Assembly (NCBI RefSeq): GCF_003789055.1
Contig: NZ_ML119084.1
Span: 417,136-481,135, forward strand
Direction of reading: 5' to 3'
Length of the DNA stretch: 64,000 nucleotides
Source: Histidinibacterium lentulum
GTDB lineage: Bacteria; Pseudomonadota; Alphaproteobacteria; Rhodobacterales; Rhodobacteraceae
Below, piece by piece: positions 1 through 8,712 of the stretch. The notes below the pieces were generated by a model. It was not told the origin of the DNA and ran no database searches. It saw only the letters and a program-made list of their open reading frames with translations. The position numbers and the translations under genes were made by a program. Within the stretch, counting starts at the first letter, position 1, and the number at the start of each line of letters is the position of its first letter.

Positions 1-442
1 CCGGGTCGGCCAGCCGCCAGCCCGGCGGCGGCTCGTCGAGCGCCACGCCCAGCGCCACGTCGCCCGCCGTGGTCACCGCCGCCACCGCGCCCAGCGCCTC
101 GGCCACCTGCCGCGCCAGCCGGTTCGCCCCCCGGTGGCCGCCCAGCAGCGGGACCACGACCGACCCGTCGTCCGAGACCGACAGAACGGGCGGCTCGCCG
201 CGCTTGTCCGACAGGTGCGGCGCGATCCCTCGGATCAATATACCACTCGCGCAGACCCCGATGATCGGCGTTCCGGCAAGAAAGAGGTCCCGCGCATGAT
301 CCAGCGCATTGGCGAAGACGGCATCCGCCCGCCCCACGCGCCCCGCCCGCCCGTGCACCTTTGCCCCGAGCGCCGCCGCGATGCGATGCGCCACCGGTTC
401 GCCCGAGGCCGACAGCGCCAGAACCACCGGGGTCACAGCCAT
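1..442 (-). CDS. cobJ: CobJ/CbiG-type cobalamin protein, N-terminal part (cut by window edge)
   Basis: Reading leftwards from an ATG at 440-442 gives about 147 residues with no stop before the window edge. The segment looks like the N-terminal CbiG domain: a start of MAVTPVVLALSASGEPVAHR, then IIGVCASGILIR and the glycine-rich LLGGHRGANRLARQVAEAL. In Rhodobacterales this domain is commonly fused in front of precorrin-3B C17-methyltransferase (CobJ), but the methylase half lies outside the window, so a stand-alone CbiG-like protein is possible. The gene overlaps the end of cobI by 10 nt, which supports translational coupling in the cob operon running leftwards. Confidence 0.75.
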   Translation of the reverse strand, partial: MAVTPVVLALSASGEPVAHRIAAALGAKVHGRAGRVGRADAVFANALDHARDLFLAGTPIIGVCASGILIRGIAPHLSDKRGEPPVLSVSDDGSVVVPLLGGHRGANRLARQVAEALGAVAAVTTAGDVALGVALDEPPPGWRLADP

Positions 443-1140
443 GGATCGGCCTCCTTCGTGACGAGGATCATGGAAAAATACGGTGCCACCTCCGGCGCCT
501 CCGCCAGCGGCAGCACAACCTCGGCCTCGAGCGTCGCCCGTTCGACGTAGACCGAGCGGTCCGTCAGCCCGGCCGCGTCGATCACCGCGCGCACCTTGGC
601 CATGTGCCGCCCCAGCTTCATCAGCGCCACGCTCGACGATCCCGCCAGACGCGCCGCGATCTCCGTCTCCGGCAGCGGTGCAGGGAGAATGGCGAACACC
701 TCGTTCCGTGCCACCAGCGGCCGCCCCGCCACCGCGGCGGCGGCGGTCACCGAACTCACCCCCGGAACCACCTCCACCGCGAACCGCCCGGCCAGCCGCG
801 CGTGCAGATACATGAACGAGCCGTAGAGAAACGGGTCCCCCTCGCAGAGGCACACCACGTCCACCCCCGCGCCCAGCCGCTCCGCGATCCGCGCGGCACC
901 TTCGTCATAGGCCGCCTGCGCCGGCGCGCGCTCGGTCCGCATCGGCAGGTCGATGACGATCTCCTCCGCGCCCTCCGGGATCAGCCCCGCCACGATGCCC
1001 CGGGCGAAGGACGCCGCCCCCGCCAGCGTCGGATAACAGATCACCGCCGCCCCCCCGATCAGCCGTGCCGCACGCAGGGTCACCAGATCGGGCGCGCCCG
1101 GCCCCACGCCCACGCCGTAAAGCCGCCCGGTCACGCGCAC
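433..1140 (-). CDS. cobI: precorrin-2 C20-methyltransferase
   Basis: A 235-residue SAM-dependent tetrapyrrole methylase that methylates C20 of precorrin-2 to give precorrin-3A in the aerobic cobalamin route. The N-terminal glycine loop LYGVGVGPGAPDLVTLRAAR and a later LCEGDPFLYGS are the two conserved SAM/substrate loops of the family; the length is typical. The start is GTG at 1138-1140. It lies 43 nt downstream of cobL and overlaps the next gene by 10 nt, so it is an internal operon gene. The gap in front holds one copy of a short repeated motif (1150-1169). Confidence 0.93.
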   Translation of the reverse strand: MRVTGRLYGVGVGPGAPDLVTLRAARLIGGAAVICYPTLAGAASFARGIVAGLIPEGAEEIVIDLPMRTERAPAQAAYDEGAARIAERLGAGVDVVCLCEGDPFLYGSFMYLHARLAGRFAVEVVPGVSSVTAAAAVAGRPLVARNEVFAILPAPLPETEIAARLAGSSSVALMKLGRHMAKVRAVIDAAGLTDRSVYVERATLEAEVVLPLAEAPEVAPYFSMILVTKEADPWL

Positions 1141-1149
1141 CCCCTGGCT

Positions 1150-1169
1150 TCATCTGGCCAGAAATACTC
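1150..1169 (+). repeat. short dispersed repeat, copy 1
   Basis: TCATCTGGCCAGAAATACTC lies in the 43-nt gap between cobL and cobI. Near-identical 20-mers occur at 18100-18119 (inside cobN), 24799-24818 (inverted) and 47990-48009. The core TCTGGCCAGA is itself palindromic. This looks like a dispersed intergenic repeat family; function unknown. Confidence 0.7.
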
Positions 1170-1183
1170 GAAATCCCGGCCCG

Positions 1184-2386
1184 TCACCTCTTCACGAGGC
1201 TCCATTGCGTCACCGGCATCAGCGGCCGCCAGCCCGTGAGCCCGCCCACCGGCTCGGCCCGGTGCACCGAGATCTTCGACAGCTGCCCGCCATGGGCCTT
1301 GTGCAGCGCCAGCAGCAGCGCCTCGGACTCGAGCGTCACCGCGTTCGCCACCAGCCGCCCCAAGGGCCGCAAGGCCCGCCAGGACGCGGTGAAGACCTCT
1401 TCCGACAGCCCGCCACCGATGAACACCGCATCCGGCGCTGGAAGAAATTCCAGCTCACCCGGCGCCGTCCCGTCCCGCAGCTCCAGCCTCGGCGCGCCCA
1501 GCGCCAGCGCGTTCTCCGCGGCCATGGCCCGCCGGTCGGCGCGCGGCTCGATCCCGATGGCGCGGGCGTAATGCGCTGCGCGCATCCACTCGATCGCCAC
1601 CGATCCGCAGCCCGTGCCGATGTCCCACAAGAGCGCCCCGCGCATCGGCATCAGCTTCGCCACCGTCGCCGCGCGGACCTCCTGCTTGGTCATCGTGCCG
1701 TCCGACCGGAACAGCGCATCGTCGAGCCCCGGAACCCGCGGCAGAAGCGCCGCATCGGGCGCTGCCCGGCAGTCCACCGCCAGCGTGTTGAACGCCGGAA
1801 CCTCGTGATCCCAGCGCGCCGCCACCCCGTCGAACCGCGCTTCCTCCGGCCCGCCCATGCTCGCCAGCACCGTCATGGGCGAGCCGCCGAAGCCCCGCTC
1901 CGTCAGGAACCGGGCGATCCGTCCGGGCGTGTCCGCGCCCGTCGTCAGGATGAGCAGCCGCGCATCGGGCTGGATAAAGGCGATCATCTGCTCCACCGGA
2001 CGGCCATGGACCGTCAGCGTCTCCACATCGGCGAGGCTCCAGCCCATCCGCGCGGCGGCCAGCTGGAACGCCGAGAGCTGCGGATGATAGACGATCTCCC
2101 TCGGGTCGATGGCCCGGCCAATGCGCGCGCCAACCGAGAACCAGAGGGGATCGCCGGTCACCAGCACCACCGCGCGCCGCCCCTTCAGGCCCCGGATCGT
2201 GTCGATCATCGCATCGAAGGGCGAGGGCCAGGCGATCCGCTCCGCCGTCACGTTCGGCGCCAGCTCGTGATGCCGGTCGCCGCCGAGAATCACCTCCGCC
2301 GCCTCCACCACGGCGCGGGTGGCGGGGGCGAGCCCCGCCAGCCCGTCCTCTCCGATCCCCACGACGTGCAGCCAGGGCGCGCTCAC
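1184..2386 (-). CDS. cobL: precorrin-6Y C5,15-methyltransferase (decarboxylating)
   Basis: A 400-residue bifunctional enzyme, the normal length for CobL. The N-terminal half is a tetrapyrrole methylase (CbiE-like; WLHVVGIGEDGLAGL near residue 4, VLVTGDPLWFSVG further on) that methylates C5 and C15. The C-terminal half is a CbiT-like methyltransferase/decarboxylase with the SAM motif LLWDIGTGCGSVAIEW. The start is GTG at 2384-2386, sharing GTGA with the cobH stop; a longer in-frame reading upstream is antisense to cobH and was discarded. It converts precorrin-6Y to precorrin-8X, the substrate of CobH encoded just upstream. Confidence 0.94.
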   Translation of the reverse strand: MSAPWLHVVGIGEDGLAGLAPATRAVVEAAEVILGGDRHHELAPNVTAERIAWPSPFDAMIDTIRGLKGRRAVVLVTGDPLWFSVGARIGRAIDPREIVYHPQLSAFQLAAARMGWSLADVETLTVHGRPVEQMIAFIQPDARLLILTTGADTPGRIARFLTERGFGGSPMTVLASMGGPEEARFDGVAARWDHEVPAFNTLAVDCRAAPDAALLPRVPGLDDALFRSDGTMTKQEVRAATVAKLMPMRGALLWDIGTGCGSVAIEWMRAAHYARAIGIEPRADRRAMAAENALALGAPRLELRDGTAPGELEFLPAPDAVFIGGGLSEEVFTASWRALRPLGRLVANAVTLESEALLLALHKAHGGQLSKISVHRAEPVGGLTGWRPLMPVTQWSLVKR

Positions 2387-3021
2387 GCGTCGCCCTCCAG
2401 AGCGCCCCGCGCCAGCGCGTTCACCGCCGCCGAGGCCATGGCAGACCCGCCCCGCCGCCCGCGCAGGGCGATGTAGTCGCAGTGCCTCGGATCGCGCGCC
2501 AGCTCCGCCTTCGATTCCGCCGCCCCGACGAAACCCACCGGAAAGCCCAGGATCACCGAGGGTTTCGGCCATCCCGTATCCAGAAGTTCCAAGAGCCGGA
2601 AGAGCGCGGTGGGCGCATTGCCGATCGCCACCACGGCGCCCCCGATCCGCTCTTCCCACAGCTCCACCGCCGCGGCCGACCGCGTCGTCTCCCCCGCCTG
2701 CGCAAGGGCCGGCACGCGCGGATCGTTCAGCGTGACCACCACCTCGTTGCCCGCGGGCAGGAACCGCCGCGTGATTCCCGCCGCCACCATCTCGCAGTCG
2801 CAGAGCACGGGCACGCCCGCCGCCAGCGCCGCGCGCCCGGCCTCCGCCGCGCGGGTGGAAAAGGCCAGCCGGTCGGCGATCTCGATCATCCCGCAGGCAT
2901 GGATCAGCCGCACGACCACGGGTTCCATGGCGGGCGGAAACCGCTCCAGCCGCGCCTCGCGCCGCACGGTCTCGAAGCTCTCGGCATAGATCGCCGCCGG
3001 ATCGCGGAGGTAGGGTCTCAC
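2383..3021 (-). CDS. cobH: precorrin-8X methylmutase
   Basis: A 212-residue CobH/CbiC family protein that moves the C11 methyl to C12, forming hydrogenobyrinate. The conserved catalytic-histidine segment VRLIHACGMIEIADRL is near residue 53, and GFPVGFVGAAESKAEL is the typical C-terminal motif. The start is GTG at 3019-3021 with no strong Shine-Dalgarno sequence, and the stop overlaps the start of cobL (GTGA). A 127-nt gap with two strong hairpins separates it from cbiX upstream. Confidence 0.94.
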   Translation of the reverse strand: MRPYLRDPAAIYAESFETVRREARLERFPPAMEPVVVRLIHACGMIEIADRLAFSTRAAEAGRAALAAGVPVLCDCEMVAAGITRRFLPAGNEVVVTLNDPRVPALAQAGETTRSAAAVELWEERIGGAVVAIGNAPTALFRLLELLDTGWPKPSVILGFPVGFVGAAESKAELARDPRHCDYIALRGRRGGSAMASAAVNALARGALEGDA

Positions 3022-3030
3022 GGACGTCGC

Positions 3031-3118
3031 GGACCGGGGGGCCAGCCCCCCGGTCCCCCCGGGAGTTCACGGCGGTCCGCGCAGCGGCGATCCTGCCAGT
3101 GGCAGGATCGCGCCGTGA
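3031..3118. other. two strong hairpins between cbiX and cobH
   Basis: The 127-nt cbiX-cobH gap holds an 11-bp perfect stem (3031-3041 with 3046-3056, loop CCAG) and a second 11-bp perfect stem (3087-3097 with 3101-3111, loop AGT). An 8-bp outer pairing (3067-3074 with 3111-3118) could enclose part of the second; its last base competes with the inner stem. Neither stem is followed by a T-run in the direction of transcription, so they look more like an mRNA processing or stability element, or a REP-like insertion, than an intrinsic terminator. Confidence 0.6.
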
Positions 3119-3148
3119 CCGGGCGGAGCCCATGGGCCAGAAAATCCA

Positions 3149-4234
3149 TCATCTCACGCGCGTCTTGCGGGCGCTCTCCGGCCCGTGGGGATGATCGGCG
3201 TGAGGATAGGGCGCATGATGGTGATGATGATGCCCGTGATCATGGTCATGATCATGGTCATGGCCGTGATGATGGTGGTGATGATGATGACCGTTCTGCG
3301 CCTCCAGCCGGCAGAGCCCCGTGCAGAAATCCTCGCAGAGCGCGCAATCGGCCACGTTCGAGCCCGGCGCGCTCGCCCCCTGCCCCTCCACAAGGTGATG
3401 ATGGCTCTCCTGCACGGCCCCCACCTCGGCCTCGAAGCCCAGAACCTGCGTGCGGTACTTGCACATGGCGCAGTTGGGCGGCGGCACCTCGCCCACCAGC
3501 TCCGTCACCCGCTCGGCGAAGGTCGCCAGCACCTGCGGATGATCGCCCAGATACCCCGCCTTCCGGAACTCGATCTCCGGATGGGCGGCGGCGACGCGGT
3601 CGGTGAAGCCGTAGATGCGGTCGATCAGGATGCCCGAGAACAGGAAATATGGAAACACCACCACCCGCCTGTAGCCCAGCTTCGCCACATGCTCGAGGCA
3701 CGGCTCCACCAGCGGGAAGGTCACGCCGGAAAACCCCACCTCGCACCAGCCGAAGCCCATGCCCTCGTGCAGCATCCGCGCGATCTTGGCGACATTGCCG
3801 TTGGCGTCGGGGTCCGAGGCGCCCCGGCCGATCACCACGAGACAGGTCTCGTGCCGCGGCACGGCATCGTCGAGCACCGCCTCGATCCGCGCGGCGGCGG
3901 CGGCGATCATCTTCGGATCGACGCCCAGTTCGCGCCCGTAATGCACGTCGATCCCGTGGGTCGCGGCATAGGTGTTCAGCACCGTGGGAATGTCGTTCTT
4001 GGCGTGCATCGCCGCGAAGAGCATCCCCGGAACCGCCAGGATCCGCTCGCACCCCGCCTCGCGCAGCTCATCGAGCCCGTCGCGCAGCACCGGGTTCGCG
4101 AATTCCAGATAGCCGTGCGTGCACATCCACTCCTTCGGCAGCAGCGGCGGCAGCTTCTCGGCCAGGGTGGCGAATTCGGAGACCGCCGAGGACGACCGCG
4201 ACCCGTGCCCGCACAACAGGACCCCGGTCTTCAC
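3149..4234 (-). CDS. cbiX: CbiX-type sirohydrochlorin cobaltochelatase/ferrochelatase family protein with His-rich tail
   Basis: A 361-residue long-form CbiX. Residues 1-250 are two chelatase-like halves (start KTGVLLCGHGSRSSSAVSEF; later VVIGRGASDPDANGNVAKIA and VVVFPYFLFSGILIDRIYGF). Next come Cys motifs CAMCKYR and CALCEDFCTGLC, fitting the Fe-S or redox cysteines seen in long CbiX proteins, and a tail of more than 20 histidines alternating with Asp/Gly, probably a cobalt store. The start is GTG at 4232-4234, overlapping the stop of the upstream gene as GTGA. CobN for late cobalt insertion is encoded in the same window, so CbiX may serve sirohaem, cobalt handling or an alternative early insertion. 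Confidence 0.88.
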   Translation of the reverse strand: MKTGVLLCGHGSRSSSAVSEFATLAEKLPPLLPKEWMCTHGYLEFANPVLRDGLDELREAGCERILAVPGMLFAAMHAKNDIPTVLNTYAATHGIDVHYGRELGVDPKMIAAAAARIEAVLDDAVPRHETCLVVIGRGASDPDANGNVAKIARMLHEGMGFGWCEVGFSGVTFPLVEPCLEHVAKLGYRRVVVFPYFLFSGILIDRIYGFTDRVAAAHPEIEFRKAGYLGDHPQVLATFAERVTELVGEVPPPNCAMCKYRTQVLGFEAEVGAVQESHHHLVEGQGASAPGSNVADCALCEDFCTGLCRLEAQNGHHHHHHHHGHDHDHDHDHGHHHHHHAPYPHADHPHGPESARKTRVR

Positions 4235-4455
4235 GCGCGTGCCTCCTCGGGCTCGGCGTCGTCCTCTGCCCCCTCTTCGGGCTCGTCCGATGCGGCCCCG
4301 CGCTCCCGCGCCTTGCTCCAGAGCCCCACCAGGACGGCAAGGCCGATGGCGGCCCCGGCGATCCAGTGGCCGTGCCCCGCCACCTCGGCCAGGTGGCCGG
4401 GATGGGCAAGCGCCGGTCCCGCGGTGAGGGTCGCGATCAGGATGGCAAGGCGCAT
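4231..4455 (-). CDS. small His-containing membrane protein (DUF6732-like)
   Basis: A 74-residue protein that appears to be the first gene of the leftward cob operon. It has a signal-like start (MRLAILIATLTAGPALA), a histidine-rich stretch HPGHLAEVAGHGHW, one transmembrane helix (IAGAAIGLAVLVGLW), then an acidic cytoplasmic tail. I recognise this as resembling the DUF6732 family of Rhodobacterales. Its stop overlaps the cbiX start by 4 nt, and the histidines suggest a metal-related role in cobalt supply, which is inference. The ATG at 4453-4455 follows GGAGGAGCCC, a good ribosome site; a longer upstream in-frame reading has poor coding character. Confidence 0.72.
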   Translation of the reverse strand: MRLAILIATLTAGPALAHPGHLAEVAGHGHWIAGAAIGLAVLVGLWSKARERGAASDEPEEGAEDDAEPEEARA

Positions 4456-4733
4456 GGGCTCCTCCGGGTCGGGCCCCAGGCCTGCGGCGTGCGCCGATCC
4501 ACTCGACGATGCGCAGGAAGGCCCCCCTGTCTGGGTCGGACCCGCCGGCGCCTCCGCTCCGGCCCGGGAAAGGGCTTCGTCTCCGACCGGACTACCGCGC
4601 GGCGTCCACGGGCGCAAACGGGAACTGCGCCCTGCGCCCATGTGCGCGGGTGCAGGGGTCCGTGCGCTCAGGTCCGGGTGTCCGGCGACGCCCGGGCTTC
4701 CTACCTGACTTGGACACAGCAAGCGGAGGTCCC

Positions 4734-5744
4734 ATGGGACAACTCGTCGACGGCACCTGGCACAGCGGCCCCATCGAGACGAAATCCACCGGCGGGGAGT
4801 TCCGCCGCAGCACCTCCGGGTTCCGCAACTGGATCACGGCGGACGGCAGCCCCGGCCCCTCGGGCGAGGGGGGATTCAAGGCGGAGGCCGGCCGCTATCA
4901 CCTCTATGTCAGCCATGCCTGCCCCTGGGCGCACCGCACGCTGATCTTCCGCAAGCTCAAGGGGCTCGAGCCTCTGATCGGCCTGTCCGTCGTGCATCCG
5001 CTGATGTTCGAGGACGGCTGGACCTTCGCCGACGACTGGGACGGGGCCACGGGCGACGCGCTCCACGGCCTGCCCTTCCTGCGGGACGTCTACGTGAAGG
5101 CCGATCCCCGGATTTCCGGCCGCGTGACCGTTCCGGTCCTCTGGGACCGGACGCGCGAGACCATCGTGTCGAACGAATCCTCCGAGATCATCCGGATGTT
5201 CAACTCCGCCTTCGACGGGCTGACCGGCAACCGGGACGACTACTGGCCCGAGGACCTGCGCGAGGCGATCGAGCCCGTGAACGCGCGAATCTACGACACG
5301 CTCAACAACGGCGTCTACCGCTCGGGTTTCGCCTCGACGCAGGAAGCCTACGACGCCGCCGTCGTGCCGCTCTTCGAGACGCTGGACTGGCTCGAGGACC
5401 GGCTCTCCTCGAGCCGATACCTCATGGGCGACCGCATCACGGAGGCCGACTGGCGGCTCTTCACCACGCTCCTGCGGTTCGACCCGGTCTATCACGGCCA
5501 TTTCAAGTGCAACCGCCGCCGGATCGTCGACTACCCGAACCTCTGGGGCTTCACCCGCGAACTTTACCAGTGGCAGGCGCCGGACGGCAGCCGCGTGGCC
5601 GACACGGTGCATTTCGACCACATCGTGCACCACTACCACCGCAGCCACGAATCGGTGAACCCGCACCGGATCGTGCCCATCGGCCCGGATCTCGACTTCG
5701 ACGCGCCCCACGGCCGCGACCGTCTGCCCCTCGCCGCCGAGTGA
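4734..5744 (+). CDS. glutathione S-transferase, glutathionyl-hydroquinone reductase type
   Basis: A 336-residue Xi-class GST (YqjG/ECM4 type). The N-terminal thioredoxin-like domain carries the active-site cysteine in SHACPWAHR, where CPWAHR is diagnostic of glutathionyl-hydroquinone reductases. The C-terminal helical domain has LMGDRITEADWRLFTTLLRF and YPNLWGFTRELYQ. Such enzymes reduce glutathionyl-quinones in the cytosol. The ATG follows AAGCGGAGGTCCC. It is divergent from the cob operon across a 278-nt gap and meets the receiver gene tail to tail 7 nt away. Confidence 0.9.
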   Translation: MGQLVDGTWHSGPIETKSTGGEFRRSTSGFRNWITADGSPGPSGEGGFKAEAGRYHLYVSHACPWAHRTLIFRKLKGLEPLIGLSVVHPLMFEDGWTFADDWDGATGDALHGLPFLRDVYVKADPRISGRVTVPVLWDRTRETIVSNESSEIIRMFNSAFDGLTGNRDDYWPEDLREAIEPVNARIYDTLNNGVYRSGFASTQEAYDAAVVPLFETLDWLEDRLSSSRYLMGDRITEADWRLFTTLLRFDPVYHGHFKCNRRRIVDYPNLWGFTRELYQWQAPDGSRVADTVHFDHIVHHYHRSHESVNPHRIVPIGPDLDFDAPHGRDRLPLAAE

Positions 5745-5751
5745 CCGTCCG

Positions 5752-6114
5752 TCAATGGGCCGCGCCGTGATGCTCGACCATCGCGGCGAGGTCCTCGGGC
5801 GGCATGTGCGTGGGCAGAAAGGCGCAGGCATTGGCGCTGAGCGCAAAGATCGAGCCGTCCGAGAAGAATCGCGTGTTGGTGACAAAGATCACCCGCACGC
5901 CCGGATGGCGGACCTCGGCGTAATCGGCCACCGCGAGCGCGCTGCCCTCGCTCAGGACGAGGTCCAGCACGATGATGTCATAGGTCCGCTCCGACAGGGC
6001 CTCGATGGCAGACTCCGCATCCGCCCGGGAATCCACCGCATGACCCGCCCGTGTCAGGTACCCGGTCCAGAGTTCGGACAGCCGGCGATCCTCTTCGACG
6101 ATCAGCACCTGCAT
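5752..6114 (-). CDS. stand-alone response regulator receiver domain protein
   Basis: A 120-residue single receiver domain without an output domain. It has the acidic pair in LIVEEDRRL, the phospho-acceptor Asp in DIIVLDLVLSEGSALAVADY and a Thr at the switch position (VIFVTNTRFF); the lysine usually near the fifth strand is not obvious, as ACAFLPTHMPPEDL stands there. The start at 6112-6114 was chosen because GGGAGGTG precedes it; longer in-frame starts exist. Single-domain receivers often pair with HWE/HisKA_2 kinases, and one is encoded 2.6 kb away (8713-9759), a possible partner by inference. Confidence 0.8.
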   Translation of the reverse strand: MQVLIVEEDRRLSELWTGYLTRAGHAVDSRADAESAIEALSERTYDIIVLDLVLSEGSALAVADYAEVRHPGVRVIFVTNTRFFSDGSIFALSANACAFLPTHMPPEDLAAMVEHHGAAH

Positions 6115-6334
6115 GCCGCACCTCCCCTGTCTCCCCGCCTGTTTATCGGACCGCCGCCCCGGAGACGTCGGGCGCACACCGCGATCCTTTTCACTGGCAT
6201 TCATCGTAAATGGGAAAACTTTAACGAAGTGTTACCGGACCTGCCCTGACCTCGGCCGACCTTGCGGAAACCGCCGGTCCTTGCCATGCCGCCCGCGATC
6301 CGGTTGAACCGGCACGGCCCGACCGGAGAGCGTC

Positions 6335-6700
6335 ATGACGACCTGGATCACCATCTGCGACACCTGCAAGCGCGAGGACTTCGAGGCCCGCGCTCCCGCC
6401 ATGACCGACGGCGAGGCGCTGGCCCATGCCGTCGAGGCTTTGCCCCGGCCCGAGGGCGTGGCGCTCCGCCGGGTCTCCTGTCTCATGGGCTGCAGCCACG
6501 GCTGCAACGTCGCGATCCAGTCCGCCGGCAAGCTCTGCTACACTCTCGGCCGGTTCGAGCCGGGCGCCGAAGCCGCCCGCGCGATCCTCGACTATGCCGC
6601 GCTCCATGCCGGATCCGCGACCGGCCAGGTTCCCTACCGCCAGTGGCCCGAGGGCGTGAAGGGCCATTTCGTCACCCGCCACCCGCCGCTTCCCGAATGA
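6335..6700 (+). CDS. DUF1636 metal-binding-type protein
   Basis: A 121-residue cysteine-rich protein of the DUF1636 family: CDTCKR near the N-terminus, and [20 protein letters not shown] in the middle, together enough to bind an Fe-S cluster or another metal. These proteins look like thin ferredoxin relatives and often sit in cobalamin clusters; the exact role is not known. The start ATG follows CCGGAGAG. Its stop overlaps the start of cobC (ATGA), so it is the first gene of a three-gene cobalamin unit. Confidence 0.85.
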   Translation: MTTWITICDTCKREDFEARAPAMTDGEALAHAVEALPRPEGVALRRVSCLMGCSHGCNVAIQSAGKLCYTLGRFEPGAEAARAILDYAALHAGSATGQVPYRQWPEGVKGHFVTRHPPLPE

Positions 6701-7644
6701 CCCGCGCCGGGGCGCCGCGCGATCACGGCGGCGGACTCGACGCCGCCGCCGCGCGCTGGGGCGGCACGCGCAGCGACTGGCTCGACCTCTCCACCGGCAT
6801 CAACCCCGTCCCCTATCCCCTGCCGGACCTCCCCGCCGGGGCCTGGACCGCGCTGCCCGACGCCGCCGCCACCGCCCGGCTGGAGGCCGCCGCGCGCCGC
6901 TTCTGGGCCGTCCCCGAGAGCGCGGGCCTCGTCCTCGCCCCAGGGGCCTCGGCGCTCATCGTGCGCCTGCCCGACATCGCGCCCCCGGGCCCGGTCCGCA
7001 TCCCCGGTCCCACCTACAACGAACACGCCGCCGCCTTCCGCCTCGCCGGACGGACCCTGACCGAGGCGCCGGCGCCGGTCACCGTCCTCGTCCATCCCAA
7101 CAATCCGGACGGGCGGCTCCGCTCCGCCGCCGATCTCGGCCCGGGCCTGACCGTGGTCGACGAGAGCTTCTGCGACACGGATCCCGGTCGCAGCCTGATC
7201 GCCGCCACCGCCCGCCCCGGCACGCTGATCCTGAAGAGCTTCGGCAAGTTCTGGGGCCTCGCGGGCCTGCGCCTCGGCGCGGCCATCGCCCATCCCGAGA
7301 CCCTCGCCGATCTCGCCGAGCGCCTCGGCCCCTGGCCCGTCTCCGGTCCGGCGCTGGCCATCGGCGCCGCCGCCCTCTCCGACATCCCCTGGGCCGAGAG
7401 CACCCGGGCGCGCCTCGCCGCCGACGCCGCGCGGCTCGACCGGCTCATGGCCGGCCGTGGCGCACGGCCCCTCGGCGGCACGCCGCTCTTCCGGCTCTAC
7501 GAGACCGGCGACGCCGCGGCCTGGCAGGACCGCCTCGCCCGCCACCGCATCTGGTCCCGCATCTTTCCCTGGTCCCGGGGCTGGCTGCGCCTCGGCCTGC
7601 CCGCGCCCGCAGGCTGGCCCCGCCTCGAGGACGCCTTGGCATGA
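6697..7644 (+). CDS. cobC: threonine-phosphate decarboxylase
   Basis: A 315-residue PLP enzyme of aminotransferase fold class I. It decarboxylates L-threonine O-3-phosphate to (R)-1-amino-2-propanol phosphate, the linker of the cobalamin lower arm. Visible motifs are [13 protein letters not shown] at the N-terminus, [17 protein letters not shown] and the PLP lysine in [18 protein letters not shown]. It overlaps both neighbours by 4 nt (ATGA), the upstream DUF1636 gene and the downstream cbiB/cobD, whose product uses the aminopropanol moiety. This is CobC in the aerobic nomenclature (CobD in Salmonella). Confidence 0.92.
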   Translation: MTRAGAPRDHGGGLDAAAARWGGTRSDWLDLSTGINPVPYPLPDLPAGAWTALPDAAATARLEAAARRFWAVPESAGLVLAPGASALIVRLPDIAPPGPVRIPGPTYNEHAAAFRLAGRTLTEAPAPVTVLVHPNNPDGRLRSAADLGPGLTVVDESFCDTDPGRSLIAATARPGTLILKSFGKFWGLAGLRLGAAIAHPETLADLAERLGPWPVSGPALAIGAAALSDIPWAESTRARLAADAARLDRLMAGRGARPLGGTPLFRLYETGDAAAWQDRLARHRIWSRIFPWSRGWLRLGLPAPAGWPRLEDALA

Positions 7645-8552
7645 CCGCCGCCCTCGTCGCGGCGCTCCTTCTCGATGCCGCCCTCGGAGAGCCGCGCTGG
7701 CTCTGGTCCCGCCTGCCCCACCCTGCCGTCCTGATGGGCCGCGCCATAGCCATCCTCGACCGCCACCTGAACCGCGGCCCCCATCGCCGGCTCAAGGGCT
7801 GTCTTGCGCTCGCGCTCCTCCTCGCCGGCGCGCTCCTCACCGGCGCGGCCCTCGCCGCCCTGCCCGGCATGGCCGCAGAGGTGATCGTCGCCGCGATCCT
7901 GCTGGCCCAGCGCTCGCTGTCGGACCATGTGCGCGCCGTCGCCCGCGCCCTGCGCGTCTCGCTCGGCGACGGGCGCCGCGCGGTGGCGATGATCGTCGGC
8001 CGCGACACCGCCGCGATGGACGAACCCGCCGTGGCCCGCGCCGCCATCGAGAGCGCCGCAGAGAACCTTTCCGACGGCGTCACCGCCCCCGCCTTCTGGT
8101 TCCTCCTGGGCGGCCTTCCCGGCCTCGTCGCCTACAAGGCGCTCAACACCGCCGACAGCATGATCGGCCACCGCACGCCCCGGCACGAGGCCTTCGGCTG
8201 GGCCGCCGCCCGCGCCGACGACGTGGCGAACTGGATCCCGGCCCGTCTCACCGCGCTCCTCCTGTGGCTCGCCGCCGGCGCGCCCTCCGGCTGGACCGGC
8301 TTTCTCGCCGACGCCCGCCGCCACCGCTCGCCCAATGCGGGCTGGCCCGAGGCCGCCATGGCCCGCGCCACCGAGACCGCCCTCGCCGGCCCGCGCAGCT
8401 ACGGCGGCAAGCTGACGGACGATCCCTTCGTGAACCCCGCGGGAGACCCCTCTCCCGGTCCCGCCCGGATCGACGCGGCGGTGGCCCTCCTCTGGCGCGC
8501 CTGGGCCCTCGGCCTGGCAACCGTCGCCCTCTCCGCTATTTTCCGCACATGA
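7641..8552 (+). CDS. cbiB: adenosylcobinamide-phosphate synthase (CbiB/CobD)
   Basis: A 303-residue integral membrane protein that attaches the aminopropanol (phosphate) arm to adenosylcobyric acid. Diagnostic stretches are [20 protein letters not shown], the lumenal [20 protein letters not shown] and [20 protein letters not shown]. Several hydrophobic helices (7795-7875, 7890-7910, 8245-8285, near the C-terminus) are spread through it. It overlaps cobC by ATGA. In the aerobic nomenclature it is CobD. Confidence 0.93.
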   Translation: MTAALVAALLLDAALGEPRWLWSRLPHPAVLMGRAIAILDRHLNRGPHRRLKGCLALALLLAGALLTGAALAALPGMAAEVIVAAILLAQRSLSDHVRAVARALRVSLGDGRRAVAMIVGRDTAAMDEPAVARAAIESAAENLSDGVTAPAFWFLLGGLPGLVAYKALNTADSMIGHRTPRHEAFGWAAARADDVANWIPARLTALLLWLAAGAPSGWTGFLADARRHRSPNAGWPEAAMARATETALAGPRSYGGKLTDDPFVNPAGDPSPGPARIDAAVALLWRAWALGLATVALSAIFRT

Positions 8553-8712
8553 CTCCAAGAAAGCATGGAACCATGCGGCACGTCGTGCATTCGACACCTG
8601 TCGACCCGTTGTCCCGGCACCGGGGCAGGCATGACGTGCAGACGACGAGACGCCGGGCAGCGACGGCGGCCCGAGATCACGACCTTCAGACACAACCGAG
8701 GCCCCGCGACCC

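Noticed and set aside
3185..4708. Long plus-strand open frame opposite cbiX
   Set aside because: It is the antisense of the cbiX His-rich region and conserved chelatase domain; no independent coding signal.
4456..4733. Possible second B12 riboswitch before the leftward cob operon
   Set aside because: No aptamer core (AAxAGGGAA) or B12 box found on the minus strand; a covariance search would be needed to exclude a divergent form.
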